Source: Vibrio mimicus
GTDB lineage: Bacteria; Pseudomonadota; Gammaproteobacteria; Enterobacterales; Vibrionaceae
Length of the DNA: 64,000 bases
Assembly: GCF_019048845.1 (NCBI RefSeq)
Contig: NZ_CP077426.1
Span: forward strand, 1,039,501 to 1,103,500
Direction of reading: 5' to 3'
The translations under genes were made by a program, and so were the position numbers. Below the pieces are notes generated by a model, which saw nothing but the letters and a program-made list of their open reading frames with translations, ran no database searches and was not told the DNA's origin. Below are positions 28,761-36,863 of this stretch, piece by piece; within the stretch, counting starts at the first letter, position 1, and each line of letters opens with the position of its first letter.

Positions 28761-29633
28761 ATGAAACGTCTGTTTTCGCTTATCGCGTTAATCATGGTTT
28801 CGGTGGCGGTCACTCCGATTGCCGAAGCTAAAAAAATGGGTGGCGGTAAATCGTTTGGTAGCAGCTACAAAACGGCACCTGCACCGAAACAACAGCAACA
28901 AAAGAATGATACGTTAAAAAATGATACGGCTAATCCTGCCAGTTCAACCAAGAAAGGTTTGATGGGCGGCTTGTTGGGTGGCCTTCTAGCGGGTGGTCTG
29001 CTTGCTGCCTTCTTTGGTGGTGCGTTTGAAGGTATCCAATTCATGGATATTCTGATCATGGGCCTGATTGCGTTTGTGATCTTTAAACTGATGCGTGGTC
29101 TGCTTGCTTCAAAGCAAGGCAGTATGAACCAGTCGCAACAGCAACCAGCATACAGCGGTATGAATCGCACATCATTTGAGCAACCTAATGTTCATAACTT
29201 TGAACAACCACAATCTATGGGTGGTGGTTTTGGTAGCGCAGCACAAAGTGATGTACCGCATAACTACCCAGCAGGTTTTGATCGTGTGGCGTTTGTTAAC
29301 GGTGCACGTGAGCACTACCGTATTCTGCAAGGCGCATGGAACCACAACCAACTAGAAACCATTCGTGAATATGTATCACCAAGCCTGTTTGAAGATCTCA
29401 AAGCAGAGCGTGCTAACTACGCCGGTGATCAACATACCGATGTGATGTATGTGGATGCCGAAATTGTTCGCGCTGATTACGATGCAAACCGTGCGCAGCT
29501 GAGCTTACAGTTCAGCGGTCGTTACCGTGATGCGGTAGAAGGCATTGAAGAAAACATTGAGGATGTATGGCACTTAGAGCGTGACCTGACTGTCCCCAAT
29601 GCTCCTTGGTTGATTGTTGGTATCCAAGGTTAA
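28761..29633 (+). CDS. Tim44-like domain exported or membrane protein
   Basis: 290 residues. An N-terminal hydrophobic leader (MKRLFSLIALIMVSVAVTPIAEA) is followed by a low-complexity linker rich in Q, N and S, then a glycine-rich hydrophobic stretch with two membrane helices near 75-120 (GLLGGLLAGGLLAAFF and DILIMGLIAFVIFKLM), then a Q-rich spacer and a C-terminal Tim44-like domain of about 120 residues (YPAGFDRVAFVNGAREHYRILQGAWN onward). The Tim44 fold in bacteria often lies on the membrane, but the role of these proteins is poorly known. Terminator follows. Confidence 0.8.
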   Translation: MKRLFSLIALIMVSVAVTPIAEAKKMGGGKSFGSSYKTAPAPKQQQQKNDTLKNDTANPASSTKKGLMGGLLGGLLAGGLLAAFFGGAFEGIQFMDILIMGLIAFVIFKLMRGLLASKQGSMNQSQQQPAYSGMNRTSFEQPNVHNFEQPQSMGGGFGSAAQSDVPHNYPAGFDRVAFVNGAREHYRILQGAWNHNQLETIREYVSPSLFEDLKAERANYAGDQHTDVMYVDAEIVRADYDANRAQLSLQFSGRYRDAVEGIEENIEDVWHLERDLTVPNAPWLIVGIQG

Positions 29634-29671
29634 AAAAACAGCCCAACGCCCAATTTAGTCATTGTATTGAG

Positions 29672-29697
29672 CACCCAGCATTTGCTGGGTGTTTTTT
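29672..29697 (+). terminator. Rho-independent terminator after the Tim44-like gene
   Basis: Stem CACCCAGCA / TGCTGGGTG with a 2-base loop, followed by TTTTTTT. It lies about 40 bases past the stop codon. Confidence 0.92.
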
Positions 29698-29795
29698 TAT
29701 GCTCAGAAGCCCAGATACTAGGATTACTCACCTGAAACACAGAGCGATTTGGGTATATACTCGCTGCACGATAAATCGCACAAAAGGAAAGTGAC

Positions 29796-30113
29796 GTGGC
29801 TCAATTTAAACACCAACAACTTAGTCAAGCCGAGCAAGATAAACTCGATGCAGCGGTGTTTCGCCAACTGCTGCAACATCTGGACCAAAATAAAGATGTG
29901 CAGAACATCGACCTGATGATTTTGGCCGGTTTCTGCCGTAACTGCTTCTGTAAATGGTATGCCGCTGAAGCGCAGAAGGAAGGGCTGGGTCTGGATATTG
30001 ATGATGCCCGCGAGCGTGTATATGGAATGACTTACGATGAGTGGAAGATGAACCACCAACCGCCTGCGACACCAGAGCAGCTAGCCGCTTTTGAAGCGAA
30101 AAGTAAGAAATAA
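29796..30113 (+). CDS. DUF1244 family protein
   Basis: 105-residue soluble protein of the DUF1244 family, whose function is unknown. The conserved core includes CRNCFCKWYAAEA (two cysteines and WY) near 52 and GMTYDEWKMNHQ near 83. GTG start at 29796 behind AAGGAAAG. It stands alone between two terminators. Confidence 0.85.
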   Translation: MAQFKHQQLSQAEQDKLDAAVFRQLLQHLDQNKDVQNIDLMILAGFCRNCFCKWYAAEAQKEGLGLDIDDARERVYGMTYDEWKMNHQPPATPEQLAAFEAKSKK

Positions 30114-30130
30114 ATTACGGATAAAAACAA

Positions 30131-30154
30131 AACGCGCCCACATTGTGGCGCGTT
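30131..30154 (-). terminator. Terminator after the NlpE-like gene
   Basis: AACGCGCC / GGCGCGTT stem around an 8-base loop whose outer bases can extend it. On the minus strand it is followed by TTTTGTTTTTAT, so it ends the minus-strand lipoprotein transcript; it may also act for DUF1244. Confidence 0.85.
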
Positions 30155-30187
30155 GGTAAGAAGGTTTTTCGGTCAGGCGAATCGAGA

Positions 30188-30682
30188 TTATTGCTTGCTG
30201 AGTACGTAAAAATCAGCCAGTTCACCATCAATTTGTTGGCCATGCATATCCAGATGGGTCAGTGTATTTTCACCCACAAGATATTGTTGTGAGCCAGTTT
30301 GTTCACCAGTTTGCAATGTTACGATGCTGCCTGTTTCATCCCAAACGAATGTACCTGCAGAGGTGAAAGGTTCACCCTCTTTATCGAGGTATGTTTCGAT
30401 GAGTTTGTAAGAACCATCGGCATTAAGAGTCAGTTCAGTTTCAATGCCACCACAGTCAGCACAAGGCAGGGTACCTTGATAGATGCCAGCCCAATCTAGG
30501 CTGTTTTGAGAGTTATGTGCCGCATCCGCGCTTTCAGTTGATGGCTGAGCCGCTGGTTGTTCACTAGATTGTTCAGCCACGTCAACGATTTTTTCAACTT
30601 CCACTTTTGCGTCTTGCTTGTTATCACAACCGACAAGAATGAGAGTCAGCGCGCTCAGAGCAAAAATACTTTTTTTCATCAT
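30188..30682 (-). CDS. NlpE-like (copper resistance protein NlpE) lipoprotein
   Basis: 164-residue lipoprotein. Leader ends in lipobox LVGC, then a linker, then an NlpE N-terminal domain with the WAGIYQGTLPCADCGGIETELTL motif (CxxC near 95), which in NlpE senses surface contact, copper and redox state via Cpx. The C-terminal OB-type domain of E. coli NlpE appears absent, so this is the short form. Start at 30682, or the next ATG (30679), which fits AAGGA better. Confidence 0.82.
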   Translation of the reverse strand: MMKKSIFALSALTLILVGCDNKQDAKVEVEKIVDVAEQSSEQPAAQPSTESADAAHNSQNSLDWAGIYQGTLPCADCGGIETELTLNADGSYKLIETYLDKEGEPFTSAGTFVWDETGSIVTLQTGEQTGSQQYLVGENTLTHLDMHGQQIDGELADFYVLSKQ

Positions 30683-30885
30683 AAATCCTTGGTTAAGAGA
30701 TGTTGGCCATCAGAGACACGGCTCACTATGAACCTACGCCGTTAAGTCTGGGTCAAACGCGCGTCATTTTAGCGACAACTTGTGTGTGATCTAGCTCAAC
30801 AAAAGTGACATTTCCCAGCAGGTAATAAATCACATGCCCTTGTCTTTTGAAACAGCAGTGCCAATCGAAAAGCGAGAGATAAAAA

Positions 30886-30907
30886 AGACCCTCGAAGTCG
30901 AGGGTCT
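30886..30907 (-). terminator. Terminator after minE
   Basis: AGACCCTCGA / TCGAGGGTCT (10-bp stem, 2-base loop); minus-strand reading gives a following TTTTTTAT tract. It ends the minC-minD-minE transcript. Confidence 0.9.
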
Positions 30908-30915
30908 GTAAGGGC

Positions 30916-31179
30916 TTACTTTTCGTCATCCGGCAGTTTGACGTTCAGTTCAAGTACCGAGATATCATCATCTTTATGCTCAAAAGAGAGTTCAACCATC
31001 GAAGGGTCGATGGCGACATATTTGGCAATTACTTTCAAAATGTCTTCTTTGAGCTGTGGTAAATAACTGGGCGCAGGATCGTCTTGACTGCGACGCTCGG
31101 CAACAATGATCTGCAAACGCTCTTTGGCAACGCTCGCGGAAGTCTTCTTCTGTGGGCGGAAAAATTCCAGCAATGACAT
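30916..31179 (-). CDS. minE: MinE, topological specificity factor
   Basis: 87 residues, family-typical. N-terminal anti-MinCD and membrane-binding part [30 protein letters not shown] and C-terminal dimerisation domain ending [23 protein letters not shown]. It stimulates the MinD ATPase and drives pole-to-pole oscillation that restricts FtsZ to midcell. Four bases after minD. Confidence 0.96.
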   Translation of the reverse strand: MSLLEFFRPQKKTSASVAKERLQIIVAERRSQDDPAPSYLPQLKEDILKVIAKYVAIDPSMVELSFEHKDDDISVLELNVKLPDDEK

Positions 31180-31183
31180 AGCC

Positions 31184-31996
31184 TTAACCTCCGAATAAGC
31201 GTTTGAAAATTCCTTTTTTCGCTTCAGTCAGGAAACGAAACTCAACTTGCTCACCCAGTAGGCGTGCAACGGTGTCTTGATAGGCTTGGCCAGCATCTGA
31301 CTGGTCATCAAAAATTACGGGTACGCCTTTGTTGGAAGCATTCAGTACCGCTTGGCTTTCTGGGATCACGCCAAGCAGCGGCACATGCAAGATTTCTTCA
31401 ACGTCTTGTACGCTGAGCATCTCACCTTGAGTTACTCGCGTTGGGTTGTAGCGGGTCAGCAGTAAGTGTTGTTTTATCGGAGCTTGTCCTTGTTCTGCAC
31501 GCAGTGACTTCGAATCAAGAATGCCGAGAATACGATCAGAGTCGCGCACTGATGAAACTTCAGGGTTGGTAGTAACAATCGCTTCATCAGCGTAGTAAAG
31601 CGCCATTAATGCGCCTTGTTCGATCCCAGCGGGTGAGTCACAAATAATGAACTCAAAGCCCATCTCTTTTAGGTCACCGAGCACACGCTGTACACCATCT
31701 TTGGTCAGCGCATCTTTATCACGGGTTTGAGAAGCGGGCAGAATGAATAAGTTTTCGTTACGTTTGTCTTTAATCAAGGCTTGATTCAATGTGGCCTCAC
31801 CATTGATGACGTTGACAAAGTCGTACACCACGCGGCGCTCACAGCCCATGATTAAATCGAGATTACGCAGACCAATATCAAAATCGATCACTGCGGTTTT
31901 TTTGCCTCGCAGGGCGAGACCTGAAGCAATAGCAGCACTGGAGGTGGTTTTGCCAACCCCGCCTTTTCCTGACGTGACGACAATAATGCGCGACAT
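31184..31996 (-). CDS. minD: MinD, septum-site ATPase
   Basis: 270 residues from ATG 31996 ([10 protein letters not shown]), selected because AAGGAAAATATAAC precedes it and the length equals E. coli MinD; an upstream ATG at 32014 would add six residues. The deviant Walker [12 protein letters not shown] (near 10) and the C-terminal amphipathic membrane-targeting tail [11 protein letters not shown] are intact. Membrane-bound ATPase that recruits MinC; sits between minC and minE. Confidence 0.97.
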   Translation of the reverse strand: MSRIIVVTSGKGGVGKTTSSAAIASGLALRGKKTAVIDFDIGLRNLDLIMGCERRVVYDFVNVINGEATLNQALIKDKRNENLFILPASQTRDKDALTKDGVQRVLGDLKEMGFEFIICDSPAGIEQGALMALYYADEAIVTTNPEVSSVRDSDRILGILDSKSLRAEQGQAPIKQHLLLTRYNPTRVTQGEMLSVQDVEEILHVPLLGVIPESQAVLNASNKGVPVIFDDQSDAGQAYQDTVARLLGEQVEFRFLTEAKKGIFKRLFGG

Positions 31997-32016
31997 GTTA
32001 TATTTTCCTTTCAATC

Positions 32017-32679
32017 TTAAATCGTGAGCGTTTCGAGGTAGAGTGATTCGTCAGTCATACTGAGCATCACCCTCTGTTGCCAAAACTGACTTTCAATTTG
32101 GTCACTCAACCAATAATGGCCAGCGATAGAAATCAGTTCCGCTTGCAAATCATGACAAATAATTCGTGCTTCTCTTTGGCCACTTGCTCCAGCAATCGCT
32201 CGGCCACGTAACGTGCCATAGATATGGATTGATCCATCAGCGATCACTTCAGCCCCCGCGCTGACGTGGCTTAAAATGACTAAGTCGCCGTCTTTGGCGT
32301 AAATCTGTTGGCCCGAACGCACCGGAGTTCGCACCACTTTAGTGGGTGCCATTTTCGCCGGCGCTTGAGTTGGAGAATTGGTGGCCGACATCACCGCAAA
32401 ACCGGCATCGGAGGCGAGATTTTGGCTACGTTTGTCTTTACATCCTGTGACACCTACGGGGATCAAGCCCGCATCGCGAATTCCTTGCTTTAAAGCCGGA
32501 TAATCAAGATCACCTTCCACTTTTGCCACATTAATCACTACTGGAGCATGAGCAAAAAAAGCGGGAGCCTGCGCGACCTTTTCTTGAAGAAATTGAACAG
32601 TATGCGCAATTTGGTTGTCAGAAAGGTGTAATACCGACAAAGTAAAACTACTACCTTTCAGGTCAGGGGTTTTGGACAT
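32017..32679 (-). CDS. minC: MinC, FtsZ-ring inhibitor
   Basis: 220 residues from ATG 32679 ([19 protein letters not shown]), matching the conserved MinC N-terminus; a GAGGT is about 12 bases upstream. Two-domain build: N-terminal FtsZ-blocking domain and C-terminal beta-helix ([34 protein letters not shown] near 130-165). Head of the minCDE operon, divergent from ycgL. Confidence 0.96.
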   Translation of the reverse strand: MSKTPDLKGSSFTLSVLHLSDNQIAHTVQFLQEKVAQAPAFFAHAPVVINVAKVEGDLDYPALKQGIRDAGLIPVGVTGCKDKRSQNLASDAGFAVMSATNSPTQAPAKMAPTKVVRTPVRSGQQIYAKDGDLVILSHVSAGAEVIADGSIHIYGTLRGRAIAGASGQREARIICHDLQAELISIAGHYWLSDQIESQFWQQRVMLSMTDESLYLETLTI

Positions 32680-32878
32680 GGTAACTTTGACCTCAATAAA
32701 CTCTATGCCTTGCGGAGAGAGCATTGGCTGAGAACAGGGCTGTCATGTTATATTCAGCGCCAAAGCACAGCAAGTTCTCTTGCGGTGAAATAAGTGATTT
32801 GGCATCAATTTTGGCCAAAGTTAACTGAATTAAGACAAAACGCCCCAAGTGGTCAATTATTAAATTAGAAGGCTTGTC

Positions 32879-33157
32879 ATGCTTTGCTCTATTTATAAAA
32901 GTCCTAAAAAAGAAGGGACTTATCTCTATATTCCGAAACGGGACGATTTTTCACAGGTTCCTGACACCCTGAAACAGATGTTTGGTAAACCTATTTTCGT
33001 CATGTTGGTTAATCTTGAGCAGCGTCAACTTGCGCAGGTGAATGTGGAAAAAGTGAAAGAATCACTGCAAGAGCAGGGTTTTTTCCTACAATTACCACCA
33101 CCGCCGGAGAATTTGCTTGAGCAACATAAGGAGCGCAAAGCGCGCCAAACTCCCTGA
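32879..33157 (+). CDS. ycgL: YcgL-domain protein
   Basis: 92 residues, DUF709/YcgL family. Conserved [28 protein letters not shown] and [22 protein letters not shown]. Small alpha/beta protein with no known activity in most species. It lies divergent to minC, as in enterobacteria, and 24 bases before the transglycosylase. Confidence 0.92.
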   Translation: MLCSIYKSPKKEGTYLYIPKRDDFSQVPDTLKQMFGKPIFVMLVNLEQRQLAQVNVEKVKESLQEQGFFLQLPPPPENLLEQHKERKARQTP

Positions 33158-33181
33158 TGAAGATCGCTCAAGGAGGGCATC

Positions 33182-34159
33182 TTGAAAAAATTATTATCGA
33201 TAGTATTGGGCTTGACCCTGTCAGCACCAGTGCTCGCCAATGAAGTCAGTTTTGAACAATATGTCGAAAGACTAAAGCAGCAAGCGCGTGGAGAAGGCAT
33301 TTCTGAACGCATACTCAATGAAGCATTTCGCGATGTTGAGTACAAACCTCGTGCGGTGGTGGCGGATAAAAACCAGCCGGAAAAAAAGCTGACGTTGGAT
33401 GAGTATATTCCACGCGCTGTGCCGGAATGGAAAGTGAAGCAAGCTCAATCTCTGTATGAAAAGCATTATGATGAATTACAACGCATTGGTAAGCAGTATG
33501 GCGTGCAACCCAGATTTATTGTGGCGTTATGGGGCGTAGAGAGTAATTTCGGTGCGCTAACGGGTAACTTCAGTGTGATTGATGCGTTATCAACGCTGGC
33601 GTACGAAGGTCGTCGTGAAGAGTTTTTCCGTAAAGAAACCATGGCCGCTTTGCAGATTTTAGAACAAGGCCATATTGCACCTGAAGCCATGAAAGGCTCT
33701 TGGGCGGGCGCAATGGGTCAATGCCAATTTATGCCAAGTTCATTTTTGAATTTTGCCGCAGACGGTAATGGCGATGGCAAAAAAGACATTTGGGGCACCC
33801 GCTCAGATGTATTTGCTTCCACGGCGAACTATCTTAGCCAGTCAGGATGGGATGACAAATATACTTGGGGACGCCAAGTGAAAATCCCGAAAGGTTTTAA
33901 TCATGATCTTGAAGGCCGCCAGCCTGAAAAAGGCAAAACTTTACAAGAGTGGAGTAAATTGGGCGTGACTCGTTATGACGGAAAGCCACTGCCTGTTCTT
34001 TCTAGTTCTGGTGATGTGAAAGCTTGGCTGATCATGCCGGATGATGAAGCGGGGCGTATTTACCTCGTGTATAACAACTACAATGTATTGATGAAGTGGA
34101 ACCGCTCATACTACTTCGCTCTTGCAGTTAGCCATTTGGCGGATCGGATCAAATTCTGA
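33182..34159 (+). CDS. MltB-family lytic murein transglycosylase
   Basis: Exported peptidoglycan glycosidase that cleaves between MurNAc and GlcNAc to give 1,6-anhydro ends. 325 residues, TTG start behind GGAGGG. Signal peptide MKKLLSIVLGLTLSAPVLA with no lipobox, so periplasmic. The catalytic glutamate lies in ALWGVESNFGALTGNFSV near 120, and AGAMGQCQFMPSSFLNFA near 180 completes the active-site cleft. No peptidoglycan-binding repeat. Confidence 0.91.
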   Translation: MKKLLSIVLGLTLSAPVLANEVSFEQYVERLKQQARGEGISERILNEAFRDVEYKPRAVVADKNQPEKKLTLDEYIPRAVPEWKVKQAQSLYEKHYDELQRIGKQYGVQPRFIVALWGVESNFGALTGNFSVIDALSTLAYEGRREEFFRKETMAALQILEQGHIAPEAMKGSWAGAMGQCQFMPSSFLNFAADGNGDGKKDIWGTRSDVFASTANYLSQSGWDDKYTWGRQVKIPKGFNHDLEGRQPEKGKTLQEWSKLGVTRYDGKPLPVLSSSGDVKAWLIMPDDEAGRIYLVYNNYNVLMKWNRSYYFALAVSHLADRIKF

Positions 34160-34177
34160 GTGCTGCCTATCCAACAC

Positions 34178-34205
34178 AAGGGCTCATTTGAGCCCTTTGT
34201 TTTTA
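34178..34205 (+). terminator. Terminator after the MltB-type gene
   Basis: AAGGGCTC / GAGCCCTT (8-bp stem, 4-base loop, extendable by one A-T) then TGTTTTTAG. Separates it from the LysR gene. Confidence 0.88.
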
Positions 34206-34239
34206 GGTCGTTAGAGTATTTTTACGGAGACTATCGAGC

Positions 34240-35187
34240 TTGCTTGCTGAACGTGCCAGTCAGATGGCTTTATTTGCGGTGTTAATCCAACATCAAAGTT
34301 TTACTGCTGCTGCGCATGCGTTAGGAGTGTCGGTTTCCCATGTCAGTAAACAGCTCGCCGCATTAGAAGCGTCACTTGGGGTAAAACTGGTGCAGCGCAC
34401 CACGCGCAGTTTTACTTTGACTGATGCTGGCAATTTGTTCTATTCCCAGTGTAGTGAGCTGCTCACGATAGTGACTAACGCGCAAAGTGAAATGGAAGAT
34501 CAGCGTGATGAGGTGGCAGGCCTGCTCCGGCTTGGTTTATCGCAATCGTTCGGTACTTTGCATGTGTTACCTGCCTTAGAACAACTTCGCCAGCAGTACC
34601 CCGATCTTAGAGTCGAAGTGCATCTGTTTGATCATAAAGTCGATATGCTTAAAGAAGGGCTCGATTTGTGGATCACCAGTAACGAGCAACTGCCGGAAGG
34701 CTATGTGGCGCAACGCATTGCAGATTGTCGTTTTGTGGTGGCTGCATCAGCAGAATATTTACTGCGTCATGGCACTCCGACTCAACCAGTGGAGCTGATG
34801 GATCATAACTGTTTGATTTATCGAAGTTGGGAGCGCGATTATACACGTTGGTCATTCAGTCGGGATGGGCAAAGTCAAACCGTTAAAGTCTCCGGTAACT
34901 ATTCGGTCGATTTGGCAGAAGCGGTGCGCGATGCCGCCGTAGCTGGGTGGGGAATAGCCTATTTGGCCACCTATTTACTGCGAGATGAGTTTCGAACTGG
35001 ACAACTGATTCAATTGTTGCCGGAATGGTGTGCAGATCAACAGATGCCGTTTTATGCGGTTTATCCAAGTCGGCAGCATATGCCTAAAAAGACATCGGCT
35101 GTTATTGATTTTATCAAGCAGGTACTTGGTACCCCTTGTTACTGGGACGCCAGATTACAGCCTTATGTCCGTTTTACCTCAGCGTAA
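34240..35187 (+). CDS. LysR-family transcriptional regulator
   Basis: 315 residues with N-terminal wHTH (FTAAAHALGVSVSHVSKQLAALEASLGVKLVQRTTRSFTLT, about 20-60) and a C-terminal periplasmic-binding-like effector domain. TTG start at 34240 with GGAG about 10 bases upstream; no better ATG was found. Neighbours are a transglycosylase and a nucleoside transporter gene on the same strand, which does not suggest a clear target. Confidence 0.88.
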   Translation: MLAERASQMALFAVLIQHQSFTAAAHALGVSVSHVSKQLAALEASLGVKLVQRTTRSFTLTDAGNLFYSQCSELLTIVTNAQSEMEDQRDEVAGLLRLGLSQSFGTLHVLPALEQLRQQYPDLRVEVHLFDHKVDMLKEGLDLWITSNEQLPEGYVAQRIADCRFVVAASAEYLLRHGTPTQPVELMDHNCLIYRSWERDYTRWSFSRDGQSQTVKVSGNYSVDLAEAVRDAAVAGWGIAYLATYLLRDEFRTGQLIQLLPEWCADQQMPFYAVYPSRQHMPKKTSAVIDFIKQVLGTPCYWDARLQPYVRFTSA

Positions 35188-35330
35188 AGCCGGAGAAATT
35201 ATTGCTGGTTTTAAAAAGATATTTTCCAAATGGAAAAAATAAGTCATAAGCAAACGTTTAGTCTTAATAAAATCAGAAGGTTATAGAAAAGTGCGTTTTG
35301 TTCACTGGTTTGGTAATGAGTGATTAACAA

Positions 35331-35345
35331 ATGCGCCTTGCGCAT
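35331..35345. repeat. Perfect dyad ATGCGCCTTGCGCAT in the nupC upstream region
   Basis: Two 6-base arms around CTT, 60 bases before the CNT transporter start. Candidate operator or leader hairpin; no regulator is assigned. Confidence 0.45.
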
Positions 35346-35404
35346 ACGATTTCCTTCACTAAAATCGCCGTCTTTCCTGTTCTACTCACATTTTGGGCGG
35401 CGTT

Positions 35405-36610
35405 ATGTCATCACTTCTCGGTATGGGCGCAATTTTGTTGATTGCGTGGTTATTTTCTACCAATAGAAAAAATATCAATTTGCGCACAGTCTCGTTAGCG
35501 TTACTGCTGCAAATTTTCTTCGCATTACTGGTGCTGTACGTGCCAGCCGGTAAAGATGCACTGAATAGTGTGACAGGCGCAGTGTCACAACTGATCAACT
35601 ATGGACAAGATGGAATTGGTTTTGTGTTTGGTGGCCTTGCCAATGGCAGTGTGGGTTTTGTGTTTGCCATTAATGTCCTCGGCATCATCATTTTCTTTTC
35701 CGCACTGATTTCTGGCCTTTACCATTTAGGCATCATGCCGAAAGTGATTAACCTCATCGGTGGCGGCCTACAAAAACTGCTTGGTACAGGTCGTGCGGAA
35801 TCCCTTTCCGCTACCGCAAATATTTTCGTGGGCATGATTGAAGCGCCGTTGGTGGTTAAACCGTATCTGAACAAGATGACCGATTCGCAATTCTTTGCGG
35901 TGATGACTGGCGGTCTTGCCTCTGTTGCTGGTGGTACATTGGTGGGTTATGCCTCGCTGGGTGTTGAGCTTAACTACCTTATCGCTGCGGCATTTATGTC
36001 GGCGCCTGCCGGTCTGCTCATGGCCAAAATCATGTTGCCAGAAACCGAAAAAATCGATGTGGTGACGGCGGATGACGAATTGGATCTGCCTAAAGCGACT
36101 AATGTGGTTGAGGCGATTGCTGATGGTGCCATGTCCGGCGTTAAAATTGCCGTTGCGGTGGGGGCGACTCTGCTCGCCTTCGTGAGTGTGATTGCTCTGC
36201 TAAATGGCTTGTTAGGCTGGGTTGGTGGCTGGTTTGGCATCGAGCTGAGCTTTGAACTGATTATGGGGTATGTTTTCGCTCCAGTGGCTTGGTTGATTGG
36301 TATTCCATGGCATGAAGCGATCACCGCAGGTTCGCTGATTGGTAATAAAGTGGTGGTGAACGAGTTTGTGGCTTTCATTCAACTCATCGAAGTAAAGCAG
36401 CAGTTGAGTGCGCATTCACAAGCGATCATTACTTTTGCTCTGTGTGGCTTTGCGAATATTTCCACCATGGCGATTTTGATTGGCGGTTTGGGAAGTTTGG
36501 TGCCTGAGCGTCGTGCGTTCATCTCTAAGTATGGTTTCCGTGCGATTGGTGCTGGGGTGTTGGCCAACCTAATGAGCGCATCGATTGCTGGGGTCATCTT
36601 GTCCTTGTGA
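35405..36610 (+). CDS. nupC: CNT-family nucleoside:cation symporter (NupC)
   Basis: 401 residues, multi-pass inner-membrane concentrative nucleoside transporter. Segments typical of Vibrio CNT proteins include GTGRAESLSATANIFVGMIEAPLVVKPY near 130-155 and ALCGFANISTMAILIGGLGSLVPERR near 340. Its close relative vcCNT of V. cholerae is a known Na+-uridine symporter. Start ATG 35405; a TTG at 35393 adds four residues and is less likely. Confidence 0.93.
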   Translation: MSSLLGMGAILLIAWLFSTNRKNINLRTVSLALLLQIFFALLVLYVPAGKDALNSVTGAVSQLINYGQDGIGFVFGGLANGSVGFVFAINVLGIIIFFSALISGLYHLGIMPKVINLIGGGLQKLLGTGRAESLSATANIFVGMIEAPLVVKPYLNKMTDSQFFAVMTGGLASVAGGTLVGYASLGVELNYLIAAAFMSAPAGLLMAKIMLPETEKIDVVTADDELDLPKATNVVEAIADGAMSGVKIAVAVGATLLAFVSVIALLNGLLGWVGGWFGIELSFELIMGYVFAPVAWLIGIPWHEAITAGSLIGNKVVVNEFVAFIQLIEVKQQLSAHSQAIITFALCGFANISTMAILIGGLGSLVPERRAFISKYGFRAIGAGVLANLMSASIAGVILSL

Positions 36611-36630
36611 TTTTGATTTAATAAAGAACA

Positions 36631-36657
36631 AGCCAGCGTCATCGCTGGCTTTTTTTA
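36631..36657 (+). terminator. Rho-independent terminator after nupC
   Basis: AGCCAGCG / CGCTGGCT with TCAT loop, then TTTTTTT. Confidence 0.94.
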
Positions 36658-36757
36658 TGCCCGCTTTGTCAGCATAAATACGATATAGGTTGTATGGAGA
36701 GGGATTCGTGAATCGTGCCGAAAAAGCGTTGAAAGTTATGTTGAGTTCCGTGCTAGT

Positions 36758-36800
36758 CAGTGACACTGTGCCGAGAAATATAAACTAATCAGAGGATTAG
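36758..36800. promoter_or_regulatory. Two short palindromes upstream of the chitinase gene
   Basis: CAGTGACACTG at 36758-36768 (perfect 11-bp dyad with central A) and CTAATC-AGAG-GATTAG at 36785-36800, 60-105 bases before the chitinase start. Either could be a site for a chitin-responsive or catabolite regulator. Not assigned. Confidence 0.4.
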
Positions 36801-36863
36801 CATGCAAAACTTCCACTCTGGAGTATTAGTTATAAGCGACATCATCTAATACAGGAGAGAAAC

